Source of the DNA: Gammaproteobacteria bacterium
GTDB taxonomy: Bacteria > Pseudomonadota > Gammaproteobacteria > DSM-16500
Length of the DNA stretch: 43,175 nucleotides
Direction: 5' to 3'
Assembly (NCBI GenBank): GCA_013286215.1
Contig: JABDGC010000010.1
Span: 1-43,175 of the forward strand
Shown here: piece by piece, positions 24,073-33,403 of the stretch
Layout of the letters: each line of letters opens with the position of its first letter
How positions within the stretch are numbered: the stretch's first letter is position 1
Notes under the pieces: model-generated
Told to the model about the DNA's origin: nothing
Seen by the model: the letters and a program-made list of their open reading frames with translations, nothing else
The model's database searches: none
Position numbers and translations under genes: made by a program

Positions 24073-24483
24073 ATGAAGGACAGCAACCTCAAAAAGGCCG
24101 GCCTCAAGGTCACCTTGCCCCGGCTCAAGATTTTACAAATACTCGAAGACGCGAAAGAGCATCATCTTAGCGCCGAAGATGTGTATCGCGTTTTGGCGAA
24201 CGCCGGCGAAGATATCGGGCTAGCCACGGTTTATCGGGTGCTCACCCAATTTCAAGAAGCCGGTCTAGTGATTCGCCATAACTTTGAAGAAGAGCATGCT
24301 GTTTTCGAGTTGGATCATGGCGAGCATCATGATCATTTGGTTTGCGTGAAGTGTGGTCGGGTGGATGAGTTTACGGATAATGTTATTGAGAAGCGGCTGC
24401 ATGAGGTGGGGAAGGAAACGCAGTTTATGATTACGGATCATAGTTTGAATATTTATGGGATCTGTGGAGGGTGTCAGAAGTAA
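24073..24483 (+). CDS. fur: Ferric uptake regulator Fur
   Basis: This is an iron-sensing dimeric repressor of iron-acquisition genes. The 136 residues match the family. They contain the N-terminal winged helix (GLKVTLPRLKILQIL, HLSAEDVYRVL, IGLATVYRVLTQFQEAGLV), the metal-binding histidine cluster HGEHHDHLVCVKCGRV (about residues 87-102) and a C-terminal CGGCQ. Both CxxC pairs that hold structural zinc are intact. The ribosome-binding site AAGGAA lies 6 nt before the ATG and overlaps the rluC stop region, so translation is probably coupled. I saw no clear Fur box in the window. Confidence 0.97.
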   Translation: MKDSNLKKAGLKVTLPRLKILQILEDAKEHHLSAEDVYRVLANAGEDIGLATVYRVLTQFQEAGLVIRHNFEEEHAVFELDHGEHHDHLVCVKCGRVDEFTDNVIEKRLHEVGKETQFMITDHSLNIYGICGGCQK

Positions 24484-24508
24484 CCTGTTCAAGCGCCGCG
24501 GGTTGATT

Positions 24509-26188
24509 TTAACAGCTTGGGATGGCGCCTAACATTTCTTCAGCGTGTTTAAGGGTCGTTGCGGTGATGTTGATTCCGCCGAGCATACGGGCGATTTCTT
24601 TGACTTTTTCTGTTAGGTTGAGAGAGCGCAGTTCTGTAGCGGTTTGGTCTTTTTTCTCTATTTTTTCTACTGAAATATGTTGATTGCCGTAGGCGGCCAC
24701 TTGAGGTAAGTGGGTGATGCAGAGGACTTGGTGGGTTTGGCCGAGGCGACGGATGAGGCGGCCGACGAGTTCGGCGGTGCCGCCGCCGATGCCGACGTCG
24801 ACTTCGTCAAAAATGAGCGTGGGAATGGTGTGTTGTTCGGCGGTGGCCAGGTGAATGGCCAGGCTGATGCGGGAGATTTCGCCGCCGGAGGCGATTTTGG
24901 CTAAGGGATGAAAATCGGTGCCTCGGTTGGTTTTGACCAGGAAGGTGATTTTTTCCAGGCCTTGAGGAGAAACCGTGGTCTCCGGTTCTTTTTGGAGGTT
25001 GATTTGAAATTCCGCGTGGGGCAGGGCCAGGGTTTGGATGGTTTGCGTGATTTCCTTGGCCAGCTTTTTGCCGGCTTTGAGACGTTTCTCACTTAGCTGA
25101 TTTGCCAGTTGCGTGTATTCCTGTAAAACATCGTGTTGTTTTTGCCGTAACTCCGCCAAGCGCTGATCGTTATTTTCCAGGGAGCCTAGTTCCGTGGCGA
25201 TTTTTAGTATCAGGGCGGGGAGTTCACTGGGAGTCACTTTGTATTTTCGCGCCAAATCATGCAGGCTCTGCATGCGCTGCTCGACCCATTGCAGCCGTTC
25301 GGGATTTAAATCCAGGGTGTCGAGGTAATGATGTATTTCATTGGCCGTGTCGTCTAACTGAATCGTCACGGTGTTGACGGCCGTGGCCCAGGCTTCAATT
25401 TGGGGACTGACTTGTTTCACCACATCCAACGCTTTGAGCACACGATGCAGTTGGCTCAGACAATTTTTCTCCTCCTGCTGGGACAGATCTGCTAGGGCTT
25501 GCGTCAGGTTTTGCAGCAGGCTGTCGGCGTGAGCCAGTCGTTGGTGTTCAGCTTCCAGGGTTTGCCATTCGTTGGGCTGGAGTTGCAAGGTTTCCAGCTC
25601 GTTTAATTGATAGCGCAAGAAATCACGACGTTCCTCACGCAGTTGCACAGAGGTTTGATTACTTTCAAGCAGCTGGGTCAGCTTGCGATATTCTTCAGCC
25701 ACTTGCTGGACTTGTTTCGTCAAATCGGCATGATTGCCGAAGCGGTCCAATAACTCCCGTTGTTTTTCGGACTTCAGCAAAGATTGGTGTTCATGCTGAC
25801 CATGAATATCAATCAGGGCTTCGCTGAATTCCCGCAAAACGGGCAGGGTAACTGGCAAGTCGTTCAGGTAACTGCGGGAACGACCATCGCGCTGGATCGT
25901 GCGCCGCACAATACACTCTTGGGTTTGCAGATCGAAATCACTGTTTTTCAAGGCCTCGGGGAGATTCTTGAATTGACTGAGGTCAAAGCAAAGCCGGATA
26001 TCCATTTTATCCTGGTTGGCGCGGATCAGCTGCGCCGAGGCGCGTCCCCCCAGGGCCAGCTCAATAGCGTCGATGAGAATGGACTTTCCAGCGCCGGTTT
26101 CACCGGTGATCACAGTGGTGCCGTTGCTCAGGTCCAGATGGGCTTCTTCAATGGTAGCCAGATTAGTAACATGAATTTGCGTTAGCAT
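24509..26188 (-). CDS. recN: DNA repair protein RecN
   Basis: This is an SMC-like ATPase for double-strand break repair that holds DNA ends together. The 559 residues contain Walker A GETGAGKS (29-36), a long central coiled coil rich in Gln, Glu and Leu (about 150-370), the ABC signature region KIASGGEISRISLA and Walker B LIFDEVDVGIGG (459-470) near the C terminus. ATG at 26188 gives the standard MLTQIHVTNLATIEE start; the frame is open upstream to 26266, but that part overlaps the end of nadK and is not family-like. It starts 13 bases after the nadK stop and is probably co-transcribed with it. Confidence 0.97.
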   Translation of the reverse strand: MLTQIHVTNLATIEEAHLDLSNGTTVITGETGAGKSILIDAIELALGGRASAQLIRANQDKMDIRLCFDLSQFKNLPEALKNSDFDLQTQECIVRRTIQRDGRSRSYLNDLPVTLPVLREFSEALIDIHGQHEHQSLLKSEKQRELLDRFGNHADLTKQVQQVAEEYRKLTQLLESNQTSVQLREERRDFLRYQLNELETLQLQPNEWQTLEAEHQRLAHADSLLQNLTQALADLSQQEEKNCLSQLHRVLKALDVVKQVSPQIEAWATAVNTVTIQLDDTANEIHHYLDTLDLNPERLQWVEQRMQSLHDLARKYKVTPSELPALILKIATELGSLENNDQRLAELRQKQHDVLQEYTQLANQLSEKRLKAGKKLAKEITQTIQTLALPHAEFQINLQKEPETTVSPQGLEKITFLVKTNRGTDFHPLAKIASGGEISRISLAIHLATAEQHTIPTLIFDEVDVGIGGGTAELVGRLIRRLGQTHQVLCITHLPQVAAYGNQHISVEKIEKKDQTATELRSLNLTEKVKEIARMLGGINITATTLKHAEEMLGAIPSC

Positions 26189-26201
26189 GGACTCATCCCC
26201 A

Positions 26202-27101
26202 TTATTCCGTGTACTGTAATTTTTTTCCCCAATGCAGCTTGCTTCGCAAGGTTTCGTAGTAGTCATAGTCTTGCGGATGAACTAGATGAAGCTGTTTCGC
26301 ATTTTTCTTGATCGTAATATGACTGCCCGGCGGCGTGTTGACATAGGTTTGTCCATCGCAGGCCAGGCGGGGTGAGGTCGTATTATTGGGGGTAATGATG
26401 ATGCGAATTTTCTGGTTTCCATTGAGCACAATGGGCCGTACGCTCAAGGTATGGGGAAACATGGAAACCAGGACCATGGCATCCAGTTGAGGGTGCAGGA
26501 TGGGGCCGCCGCCCGAAAGAGCATAGGCGGTGGAGCCGGTTGGCGTTGCGATAATGAGGCCGTCGGAACGTTGGCTGGAAACAAATTGGTTATCGATGTA
26601 AACCTCGAATTCCATCATATGTGGATTGGCGTCAGGGATCAGCGCGAATTCATTGAGGGCGATACCGGGTCCGGATTGGGAGTTCAAGGATTTGCCATGC
26701 AGCTCAATTGAGGCGGTTAATAAAAAGCGTTTTTCCAGGATGAAATCACCGTCCAGGATCGCTTTCACCTTGGTGAGCTCAGTGGGGTGGATATCCGTTA
26801 GAAAACCCAAACTACCGCGGTTAACGCCCAAGACAGGGACTTCGTCGTGGACCAGGGTGTGGGTGGCATTCAAAAGACTACCGTCTCCGCCGACAACGAT
26901 CACTAAATCGCAGCTTTTGCCCAGCTGCTCTCGCGGCAGGGTTGCAAGAGAGTTGTCCTTCAAAGCGGCGGCGGTTTCAGCGTCGACCAGCGTTTTTTTG
27001 TCGAGGTGATGCAAATAATCAATCAGGGTTTTGAGTGTCTCTTTGACCCCGGGATTGCTGACCCGTCCGATGACACCGATGGTTTTCATGGTCTTTTGCA
27101 T
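26202..27101 (-). CDS. nadK: NAD kinase
   Basis: This enzyme phosphorylates NAD to NADP in the cytoplasm. The 299 residues carry the GGDG motif (71-74, in VIVVGGDGSLLNAT), NRGSLGFLTDI, ALNEFAL, the GSTAYALSGGGPI motif and ACDGQ near the C terminus. ATG at 27101 is chosen; another ATG four codons later (27089) would also give a normal protein. A frame extension to 27170 runs into the divergent hrcA promoter region and is rejected. The nadK-recN pairing, divergent from hrcA/grpE, is a conserved gammaproteobacterial arrangement. Confidence 0.96.
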   Translation of the reverse strand: MQKTMKTIGVIGRVSNPGVKETLKTLIDYLHHLDKKTLVDAETAAALKDNSLATLPREQLGKSCDLVIVVGGDGSLLNATHTLVHDEVPVLGVNRGSLGFLTDIHPTELTKVKAILDGDFILEKRFLLTASIELHGKSLNSQSGPGIALNEFALIPDANPHMMEFEVYIDNQFVSSQRSDGLIIATPTGSTAYALSGGGPILHPQLDAMVLVSMFPHTLSVRPIVLNGNQKIRIIITPNNTTSPRLACDGQTYVNTPPGSHITIKKNAKQLHLVHPQDYDYYETLRSKLHWGKKLQYTE

Positions 27102-27196
27102 AAGTAATCTCTTTTTCCAATTGTCATATTGTATACCGAATGAGGCAAAACTTTGATATATTTGGGGCAATAATTAATGATCGTTTTACCGTATCT

Positions 27197-28255
27197 ATGG
27201 CTATAAGTGAATTTCCCGTCAATCAAAGGGCTCAACAGGTATTAAAAGTCCTGGTTGAGCGTTATATTCAAGAGGGGCATCCGGTGGCTTCCAAGACCAT
27301 CGCCGAAGATGCCTCTTTGAAGCTGAGCTCGGCCACAATTCGGAATATTTTGGCTGATTTAGAGGCGAATGGCTATTTAACGTCTTTACATACCTCCTCC
27401 GGCCGCGTTCCCACGACCATGGGCTATCGCTTTTTTGTCGATGGTTTGATTTCAGTGAAACCCTTGGAAACAGCAGAAGTTCAAGAATTGCGCAAGCAGC
27501 TCGACCCCGAGCTGACCATGCCTAACTTATTGCAATGCACCTCTAGCTTGCTCTCCAGTTTAACCCAGTTGATTGGCGTTGTGAGCTTGCCACGGCGTAA
27601 TCGCTCCCTGCTGCGCCAGGTCGAGTTTTTACCCTTGCCCAACGTGGATTTGCAGAACCGCGTTCTTGTTATTTTAGTGCTCAGTGACCGCGAGGTGCAA
27701 AATCGGATTATCTATACCGACCGTCACTATTCCGCTTCGGAGCTGCAACAAGCGGCAAATTATCTGAATACGCATTATGCCGGAAAGAATTTAGTGGACA
27801 TTCGCAAAGTGCTTTCGGAGGCGATCCAAACAGACCGTGAAACGATCGACCAATTGATTCAAACCGCGCTGACCATGGCGGACCAGGCTTTTGCGGCGAC
27901 GAATGAGAACAGTAAGGACTGTGTGATTGCCGGTCAAGCGAATCTTTTCCAATATTCTACTGAACTTGACCTGCAACGCCTGCGTAATTTATTTGAGGCG
28001 TTTACTCAAAAACAAGAAATCCTCGAGCTGCTGAGTCATTCGATTGAAGCGGAAAAGGTCCAAATTTTTATCGGCAAAGAATCCGGTTACGAGGTCCTGA
28101 ATGATTGGAGCATGGTGACCATGCCCTACGCCATTGACGGCCAATTGGTTGGCAGCCTGGGTGTCATTGGTCCAATCCGAATGCCCTATGAACGCGTTAT
28201 TTCAGCGGTAGATGTGACGTCAAAATTACTATCCGCGGTCTTGAATCAAGGCTAA
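27197..28255 (+). CDS. hrcA: Heat-inducible transcription repressor HrcA
   Basis: This is the repressor that binds CIRCE operators and is kept active by GroEL. The 352 residues match the family. They have an N-terminal winged helix (VASKTIAEDASLKLSSATIRNILADLEANGYL, given here only as a region at about residues 32-63), then HTSSGRVPTTMGYRFFVD, a GAF-like dimer domain and the ending GSLGVIGPIRMPYERVIS. ATG at 27197 (MAISEF) is preferred; an ATG at 27140 adds 19 atypical residues. No ribosome-binding site is obvious at either. It heads the grpE-dnaK-dnaJ cluster. No CIRCE element is seen in this window, so its targets (probably groESL) lie elsewhere. Confidence 0.96.
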   Translation: MAISEFPVNQRAQQVLKVLVERYIQEGHPVASKTIAEDASLKLSSATIRNILADLEANGYLTSLHTSSGRVPTTMGYRFFVDGLISVKPLETAEVQELRKQLDPELTMPNLLQCTSSLLSSLTQLIGVVSLPRRNRSLLRQVEFLPLPNVDLQNRVLVILVLSDREVQNRIIYTDRHYSASELQQAANYLNTHYAGKNLVDIRKVLSEAIQTDRETIDQLIQTALTMADQAFAATNENSKDCVIAGQANLFQYSTELDLQRLRNLFEAFTQKQEILELLSHSIEAEKVQIFIGKESGYEVLNDWSMVTMPYAIDGQLVGSLGVIGPIRMPYERVISAVDVTSKLLSAVLNQG

Positions 28256-28268
28256 TGGACCCTCATAT
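28241..28268 (+). promoter_or_regulatory. Sigma-32-like promoter for grpE
   Basis: TTGAAT (28241-28246, preceded by C), a 14-base spacer and CCTCATAT (28261-28268) closely match the heat-shock consensus TTGAAA-N14-CCCCATnT. The -35 overlaps the last codons of hrcA. The position, 45 bases before the grpE start, would let grpE respond to heat independently of hrcA. Confidence 0.6.
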
Positions 28269-28312
28269 GTTATTACAGGTTATAAAGAAGTTTATTTTTG
28301 GAGGTTGTTGCA

Positions 28313-28909
28313 ATGTCAAATAAGTCGTCGAACGATAGCATCGAAGCCAAGCTGGCGAAGCATGACAAAGGCCATGCCCCGCGGAAAGAAAAAGACGTGA
28401 TTATGGCGGAAGCACCGCCGGAAGTTCCCAAGCTGGACCATGCGGCCTATGAAGAGCTGATGAAGCAATTGAACGAGGCGGAACAAAAATCAGCGCAATA
28501 TTGGGACCGCATTTTACGCATGCAAGCTGAAATGGAAAACGCCGCGCGGCGCACAGAACGCGACGTGGCCAATGCGCATAAGTACGCTCTGGAAAAGTTT
28601 ATTAATGAACTCTTGCCCGTGATTGACAATTTAGAGCGGGCCATTATCGCCGCTCAAGAAAGCAAGGTGGAGGCCGCCGCGATTATTGAGGGCGTCAATT
28701 TAACCTTAAAAATGCTACATAACGCCTTGGAAAAAGTGGGAATCCAGCAAGTTAATCCTGTCCATGAGCTTTTTAACCCCTTGTTTCATGAGGCGGTTTC
28801 CATGCAGGAAACGGGCGCAAAACCAGGTCAGGTTATCTCGGTTTTACAGAAGGGCTATGTCTTGAACGACAGGCTGATTCGGCCGGCCATGGTAGTGGTT
28901 TCGAAGTAG
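28313..28909 (+). CDS. grpE: Nucleotide exchange factor GrpE
   Basis: This is the co-chaperone that releases ADP from DnaK. The 198 residues comprise a charged, flexible N terminus (1-45), a long dimerising helix (about 47-115, with YWDRILRMQAEMENAARRTE and LPVIDNLERA) and the C-terminal beta domain with HEAVSMQE and GYVLNDRLIRPAMVVVSK. ATG at 28313 is fixed by GGAGG at 28300-28304, 8 nt upstream; a TTG at 28298 overlaps that site. It lies between hrcA and dnaK, with sigma-32-like promoters on both sides. Confidence 0.97.
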   Translation: MSNKSSNDSIEAKLAKHDKGHAPRKEKDVIMAEAPPEVPKLDHAAYEELMKQLNEAEQKSAQYWDRILRMQAEMENAARRTERDVANAHKYALEKFINELLPVIDNLERAIIAAQESKVEAAAIIEGVNLTLKMLHNALEKVGIQQVNPVHELFNPLFHEAVSMQETGAKPGQVISVLQKGYVLNDRLIRPAMVVVSK

Positions 28910-28918
28910 GGGGGCGTA

Positions 28919-28946
28919 TTGAAAACCGGCAACGGAGCCCCCATTT
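28919..28946 (+). promoter_or_regulatory. Sigma-32 heat-shock promoter for dnaK
   Basis: ATTGAAA, with TTGAAA at 28919-28924, a 14-base spacer and CCCCATTT (28939-28946) match the sigma-32 consensus at every position of both core boxes. It lies just past the grpE stop and about 40 bases before the dnaK ATG. This is the strongest promoter prediction in the window. Confidence 0.85.
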
Positions 28947-28987
28947 AATTAGGTAACGATCATTAAAATCAGTGGAGTCTTAAAATT

Positions 28988-30946
28988 ATGGCTACAAACA
29001 ACATCATCGGAATCGATTTAGGAACAACGAACTCCTGCGTGGCGGTCATGGAGGGGGATAAGGTCAAGGTTATCGTCAATTCCGAGGGTGATCGAACGAC
29101 CCCCTCGGTGGTGGCTTACTTGGATAACGGTGAGACCCTGGTGGGACAGCCGGCGAAGCGTCAGGCCGTCACGAATCCACATAACACGGTCTATGCGGCT
29201 AAGCGTCTGATCGGTCGTCGCTACGATGAAGAAATGGTGCGCCATACGCAAAAAATGGTGCCTTACCAGATTGTTAAAGCCGAAAATGGCGATGCTTGGG
29301 TTGAAGTGCATGGCAAGAAAATAGCGCCTCCGCAGATTTCCGCCGAAGTGCTGATGAAAATGAAGAAAACGGCCGAAGACTATCTCGGACACGAAGTCAA
29401 AGAAGCGGTGATCACTGTTCCGGCCTACTTTAACGACTCGCAGCGTCAAGCCACCAAAGATGCGGGGCGCATCGCTGGCCTGGAAGTCAAACGCATTATC
29501 AATGAACCCACGGCAGCGGCCTTGGCCTTTGGTCTGGACAAGAAGCCAGGCAACCGTAAAATCGCCGTCTACGACTTGGGCGGCGGTACTTTCGATATCT
29601 CCATCATTGAAATCGCCGAAGTGGAAGGCGAACATCAATTTGAAGTCTTGGCGACCAATGGCGATACTTTCCTGGGCGGCGAAGATTTTGACGTGCGCTT
29701 AATCGACTTTTTGGTCGAGGAATTCAAAAAGACCAGTGGCATTGATTTGCGCCAGGATCCTCTGGCTTTGCAGCGCCTCAAAGAAGCGGCGGAAAAAGCC
29801 AAGATTGAACTTTCTTCCGCGCAGCAAACCGACGTGAACCTGCCTTACATCACGGCGGATGCTGCCGGTCCCAAACACTTAAATATCAAACTCACGCGCG
29901 CCAAGCTCGAATCTCTGGTGGAAGACTTGGTCGAGCGCTCCATTGAACCTTGCCGCATCGCCTTGAAAGATGCGGGTCTCAGCGTCGACAAAATTGAAGA
30001 CGTGATTCTGGTCGGTGGTCAAAGCCGTATGCCCATGGTCCAAGAAACAGTGCGCAAGTTTTTTGGCAAAGAGCCGCGTAAAGACATTAATCCGGACGAA
30101 GCCGTTGCCATTGGCGCCGCGGTGCAAGGCGCTGTATTATCCGGCGCGATCAAGGACGTTCTCTTGCTCGATGTTATCCCGCTTTCGCTGGGCATTGAAA
30201 CCATGGGCGGCGTGATGACCAAGATCATCGAAAAAAACACCACCATCCCGACCCGCGCCAATCAAATCTTTTCGACGGCCGCGGACAGTCAAACCGCCGT
30301 GACGATTCATGTGCTGCAAGGTGAGCGTGAAATGGCTTCCGCCAACAAATCCTTGGGCCGCTTTGATTTAACTGACATTCCGCCTGCGCCACGCGGCATG
30401 CCGCAAATTGAAGTCACCTTTGACGTGGACGCGAACGGCATTCTGCACGTTTCCGCCAAAGACAAGGCGACGGGCAAGCAACAATCCATCGTGATTCGCG
30501 CTTCCAGTGGTCTCTCCGAGGACGAAATCAAGCGCATGGTCCAAGATGCTGAAGTACATGCTTCTGAAGACAAAAAATTCCATGAGTTGGTTTCCGCGCG
30601 CAACCAGGCGGATAGCTTGATCCACGCGGTGACCAAGTCTCTGAAAGAAGCCGGCGATAAAGTCTCGTCTGAGGAACGCAGGGCGATTGAAAGCGCAGCG
30701 GAAGACTTGAGAGCCGCGATCAAGAGCGACGACAAGGAAATCATCGACAAGAAGACGCAGGCTTTGACGGAGGCCTCGTCCAAGATGGCCGAACGTTTAT
30801 ATGCCCAGGGTGGTCAAGGGGCGGGCCAACAGCAGGCCGGCGGTGCTCATCAGGAAGAGGGCGCGCACGCGCAGAAGAAAGATGACTCCGTCGTTGACGC
30901 CGAGTTTGAAGAAGTGAAGGGCGACGAGGGTAAAAAAGGAAGTTAA
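28988..30946 (+). CDS. dnaK: Molecular chaperone DnaK (Hsp70)
   Basis: This is an ATP-dependent Hsp70 chaperone that works with DnaJ and GrpE. The 652 residues include the ATPase signatures [33 protein letters not shown] and [14 protein letters not shown], the interdomain linker [15 protein letters not shown], the peptide-binding domain and a C-terminal lid ending in a Gly/Gln-rich stretch and an acidic tail ([13 protein letters not shown]). The tail is the usual Gram-negative form. It is transcribed from the sigma-32 promoter at 28919-28946 and separated from dnaJ by 134 bases that contain a strong hairpin. Codon use is GC-richer than in the accessory genes. Confidence 0.99.
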   Translation: MATNNIIGIDLGTTNSCVAVMEGDKVKVIVNSEGDRTTPSVVAYLDNGETLVGQPAKRQAVTNPHNTVYAAKRLIGRRYDEEMVRHTQKMVPYQIVKAENGDAWVEVHGKKIAPPQISAEVLMKMKKTAEDYLGHEVKEAVITVPAYFNDSQRQATKDAGRIAGLEVKRIINEPTAAALAFGLDKKPGNRKIAVYDLGGGTFDISIIEIAEVEGEHQFEVLATNGDTFLGGEDFDVRLIDFLVEEFKKTSGIDLRQDPLALQRLKEAAEKAKIELSSAQQTDVNLPYITADAAGPKHLNIKLTRAKLESLVEDLVERSIEPCRIALKDAGLSVDKIEDVILVGGQSRMPMVQETVRKFFGKEPRKDINPDEAVAIGAAVQGAVLSGAIKDVLLLDVIPLSLGIETMGGVMTKIIEKNTTIPTRANQIFSTAADSQTAVTIHVLQGEREMASANKSLGRFDLTDIPPAPRGMPQIEVTFDVDANGILHVSAKDKATGKQQSIVIRASSGLSEDEIKRMVQDAEVHASEDKKFHELVSARNQADSLIHAVTKSLKEAGDKVSSEERRAIESAAEDLRAAIKSDDKEIIDKKTQALTEASSKMAERLYAQGGQGAGQQQAGGAHQEEGAHAQKKDDSVVDAEFEEVKGDEGKKGS

Positions 30947-30962
30947 AGCTCCGATATTGCGA

Positions 30963-31001
30963 GCGAAGCAAGCCCAATTTTTACGACTGGGCTTGCTTCG
31001 C
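30963..31001 (+). repeat. Strong hairpin between dnaK and dnaJ
   Basis: GCGAAGCAAGCCCA (30963-30976) pairs perfectly with 30988-31001 (14 bp) around an 11-base loop. No T-run follows, so it is not a standard terminator. It lies 16 bases past the dnaK stop and could act as an mRNA 3'-end stabiliser or processing site that lowers dnaJ relative to dnaK. Confidence 0.7.
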
Positions 31002-31080
31002 TTGTGCTCACAAAGACGAGGGATGCGGCGCTGACAAAGCGGGTATGCATTTTTTACATTAAATTAAAGAAATTCCATTT

Positions 31081-32199
31081 ATGACCAAAGCAGACTATTA
31101 CGAAACGCTGGGCGTTTCTCGAAACGCCAACGAGGATGAAATCAAGCAAGCCTATCGAAAAATGGCGATGAAGCACCACCCGGATCGTAATGCTCACGAT
31201 AAAGCATCCGAAGAAAAATTCAAACAGATTAAAGAAGCCTACGAAGTTCTTTCCGACAGCCGCAAGCGTGCCGCTTACGATCAATTTGGCCACTCTGCCG
31301 ACGGAGCCAGTGGCGGCGGGTTTGGCGACATGAATTTCAGCGATATCTTCGGCGATGTTTTCGGGGATATCTTTGGCGCCATGCGCAACGCCGGAGGCCC
31401 GCAGCGCGGTGCTGATTTGCGCTATCAAATCGAAATTTCTTTGGAAGACGCTGTTTTTGGCAAGACACAGGAAATTGCTTTTTCTACTTGGGTCGCCTGC
31501 GTGGATTGTAAGGGCAGCGGTGCCAAGAAAGGCAGCACACTTTCGACTTGCGTGGATTGCGAAGGCCATGGTCAAATACGCTTGCAACGCGGCTTTTTTT
31601 CGGTGCAGCAAACCTGTCCAACCTGCCGTGGCAAAGGTAAGGTCATTACGGAGCCTTGCCCCGGTTGTCATGGCCAGGGGCGGCGCAAGCAAAACAAGAC
31701 GCTGTCGGTTAAAATTCCGTCCGGCGTGGATACGGGCGATCGCATCCGTTTAGGTGGGGAAGGGGAGGCCGGTGAGGCGGGGTCGCAGCCCGGCGATCTC
31801 TATGTTGAGATTCACCTCAAGCCGCATTCCATTTTTGAGCGGGACGGCAAAGATTTATATTGCGATGTGCCGATTAGTTATACCTTGGCTGCTTTGGGCG
31901 GTGAGCTGGATGTGCCAACTTTAAGCGGTCGCGTGCAATTAAAGGTCCCGCCAGAAACTCAAACTGGAAAGGCTTTTCGCTTGCGGGGCATGGGCGTGCC
32001 TTCCGTCCGCGGCGGCGGGAAAGGGGATACGATTTGCCGGATTAGCGTCGAAACCCCCGTGAATTTGACTGCCAAGCAAAAGGAAATTCTGAAAGAATTT
32101 GAAGCGACTCTGTCGGCGAGCAATACAAAAAAGCATAATCCTAAAGCCACCTCCTGGTTTGACAAGGTGAAGAAGTTTTTTGAGGACATGAAATTTTAA
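31081..32199 (+). CDS. dnaJ: Co-chaperone DnaJ (Hsp40)
   Basis: This type I Hsp40 delivers substrates to DnaK and stimulates its ATPase. The 372 residues have the J domain (1-70, with the HPD motif in MKHHPDRN), a Gly/Phe-rich linker (about 75-105), four intact zinc repeats ([24 protein letters not shown] and CPGCHGQG, about 139-209) and C-terminal substrate-binding domains with [19 protein letters not shown]. The ribosome-binding site is weak (AAAG). It follows dnaK in the conserved order, after the hairpin at 30963-31001. Confidence 0.99.
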   Translation: MTKADYYETLGVSRNANEDEIKQAYRKMAMKHHPDRNAHDKASEEKFKQIKEAYEVLSDSRKRAAYDQFGHSADGASGGGFGDMNFSDIFGDVFGDIFGAMRNAGGPQRGADLRYQIEISLEDAVFGKTQEIAFSTWVACVDCKGSGAKKGSTLSTCVDCEGHGQIRLQRGFFSVQQTCPTCRGKGKVITEPCPGCHGQGRRKQNKTLSVKIPSGVDTGDRIRLGGEGEAGEAGSQPGDLYVEIHLKPHSIFERDGKDLYCDVPISYTLAALGGELDVPTLSGRVQLKVPPETQTGKAFRLRGMGVPSVRGGGKGDTICRISVETPVNLTAKQKEILKEFEATLSASNTKKHNPKATSWFDKVKKFFEDMKF

Positions 32200-32223
32200 T
32201 CGTTATTATTAAGGATCTGATCT

Positions 32224-32706
32224 ATGACTATTAGCCGGGTACCGATGACTGCGCTGGGCGCAGTGAAATTAAGGGAAGAACTCGAACATTTGAAAACCGT
32301 GGAGCGACCGAGAGTGATCCAAGCCATCGCCGAAGCGCGCGCTCACGGCGATTTAAAAGAAAATGCGGAGTATCACGCTGCCCGTGAATCGCAAGGCTTT
32401 ATCGAAGGCCGTATCATGGAAATTGAATCCAAGCTTTCGGTGGCGCAAATCATCGACGTTACGCAAATTGAGAACACCGGCCGCGTTATTTTTGGATCCA
32501 CCGTGAGTTTAATGAAGACCGAGACGGATGAACCTGTGACCTACACGATTGTCGGCGAGGACGAGGCCGACCTCAACCAGAGTAAAGTTTCCGTTACCTC
32601 ACCCATTTCACGGGCCATGGTTGGAAAATATGTGGGAGACATCGTGGAGCTCAAGACGGCCGAAACGGTTACACGCTATGAAATCATCCAGGTTGAATAT
32701 ATCTAA
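32224..32706 (+). CDS. greA: Transcription elongation factor GreA
   Basis: This factor rescues backtracked RNA polymerase by stimulating transcript cleavage. The 160 residues show the family pattern: an N-terminal coiled coil with [20 protein letters not shown] (about residues 35-55, including the acidic tip) and [14 protein letters not shown], and a C-terminal FKBP-like domain with [19 protein letters not shown] and [16 protein letters not shown] lies 8 nt before the ATG. It follows dnaJ by 24 bases and precedes rlmE by 2. The carAB genes often found near greA in other gammaproteobacteria are absent at this position. Confidence 0.97.
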   Translation: MTISRVPMTALGAVKLREELEHLKTVERPRVIQAIAEARAHGDLKENAEYHAARESQGFIEGRIMEIESKLSVAQIIDVTQIENTGRVIFGSTVSLMKTETDEPVTYTIVGEDEADLNQSKVSVTSPISRAMVGKYVGDIVELKTAETVTRYEIIQVEYI

Positions 32707-32708
32707 GC

Positions 32709-33332
32709 ATGTGCCCCAAGCGAATTACCAGCAGCCGACAATGGTTAAAAGAACACTTTTCCGACCCGTATGTCAAAAAGGCGCAGAAAAGTGGTTATCG
32801 CTCGCGCGCGGTTTTTAAGTTACAGGAAATCCAGGACCGTGACCGTTTGTTTAAACCCGGCATGACTGTTATTGATTTAGGCGCGGCTCCTGGCGGTTGG
32901 TCCCAGCTCCTGACGCAATTGGTCGGCAAGATTGGTAGAGTGATCGCCATGGATATTTTGCCCATGGCGCCCCTGCCACGCGTTGAGTTCATTGTGGGTG
33001 ATTTTAATGAAGCCGAGATTCAGCAAAAGGTACTCGAAGCGGTCGGCGATGCGAAAGTGGATTGGGTCATTTCCGATATGGCACCGAATTTTAGCGGGAT
33101 TGACAGTGTTGACCAGCTGCGATCCATTGCCTTGGCGGAAATGGCGCTTGATTTTGCCCTCCGTGTGCTACCGGATAGTGGCGGTTTTTTGATCAAACTT
33201 TTCCAAGGTGAGGGCTTTGAGGATTTCTTAAAAGCAGCTCGAAGTTGTTTTAAAAAAGTACTAATCCGGAAACCCAAGGCTTCGCGTGAGCGATCACGGG
33301 AGGTCTATCTGGTAGCGCTCGGCAGGAAGTAG
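32709..33332 (+). CDS. rlmE: 23S rRNA (uridine-2'-O)-methyltransferase RlmE
   Basis: This heat-shock rRNA methyltransferase (FtsJ/RrmJ) modifies U2552 of 23S rRNA. The 207 residues contain RKxQWL-like [31 protein letters not shown] (the first catalytic Lys), the SAM loop [25 protein letters not shown] (catalytic Asp), [11 protein letters not shown] (catalytic Lys) and a C-terminal [16 protein letters not shown] (catalytic Glu). It sits immediately upstream of ftsH, the classic rlmE-ftsH pair, and starts 2 bases past the greA stop. Confidence 0.97.
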   Translation: MCPKRITSSRQWLKEHFSDPYVKKAQKSGYRSRAVFKLQEIQDRDRLFKPGMTVIDLGAAPGGWSQLLTQLVGKIGRVIAMDILPMAPLPRVEFIVGDFNEAEIQQKVLEAVGDAKVDWVISDMAPNFSGIDSVDQLRSIALAEMALDFALRVLPDSGGFLIKLFQGEGFEDFLKAARSCFKKVLIRKPKASRERSREVYLVALGRK

Positions 33333-33403
33333 TTTATCGCTGTTAGATCAGGTATGATTCAAAGTATGAGACCAATAAAACATTGTGATAAGGGGCCCCT
33401 CAA

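Noticed and set aside
26189..26266. Upstream extension of recN
   Set aside because: It overlaps nadK coding sequence, and the standard RecN start MLTQIHVTNL begins at 26188.
27102..27196. Possible CIRCE operator upstream of hrcA
   Set aside because: No TTAGCACTC-N9-GAGTGCTAA or close variant is present here, before grpE, or before dnaK.
29018..29638. 206-codon open frame opposite dnaK
   Set aside because: It is a codon-bias shadow of a highly expressed GC-rich gene with no recognisable domain.
30307..30783. 158-codon open frame opposite the end of dnaK
   Set aside because: Same reason: antisense shadow of dnaK.
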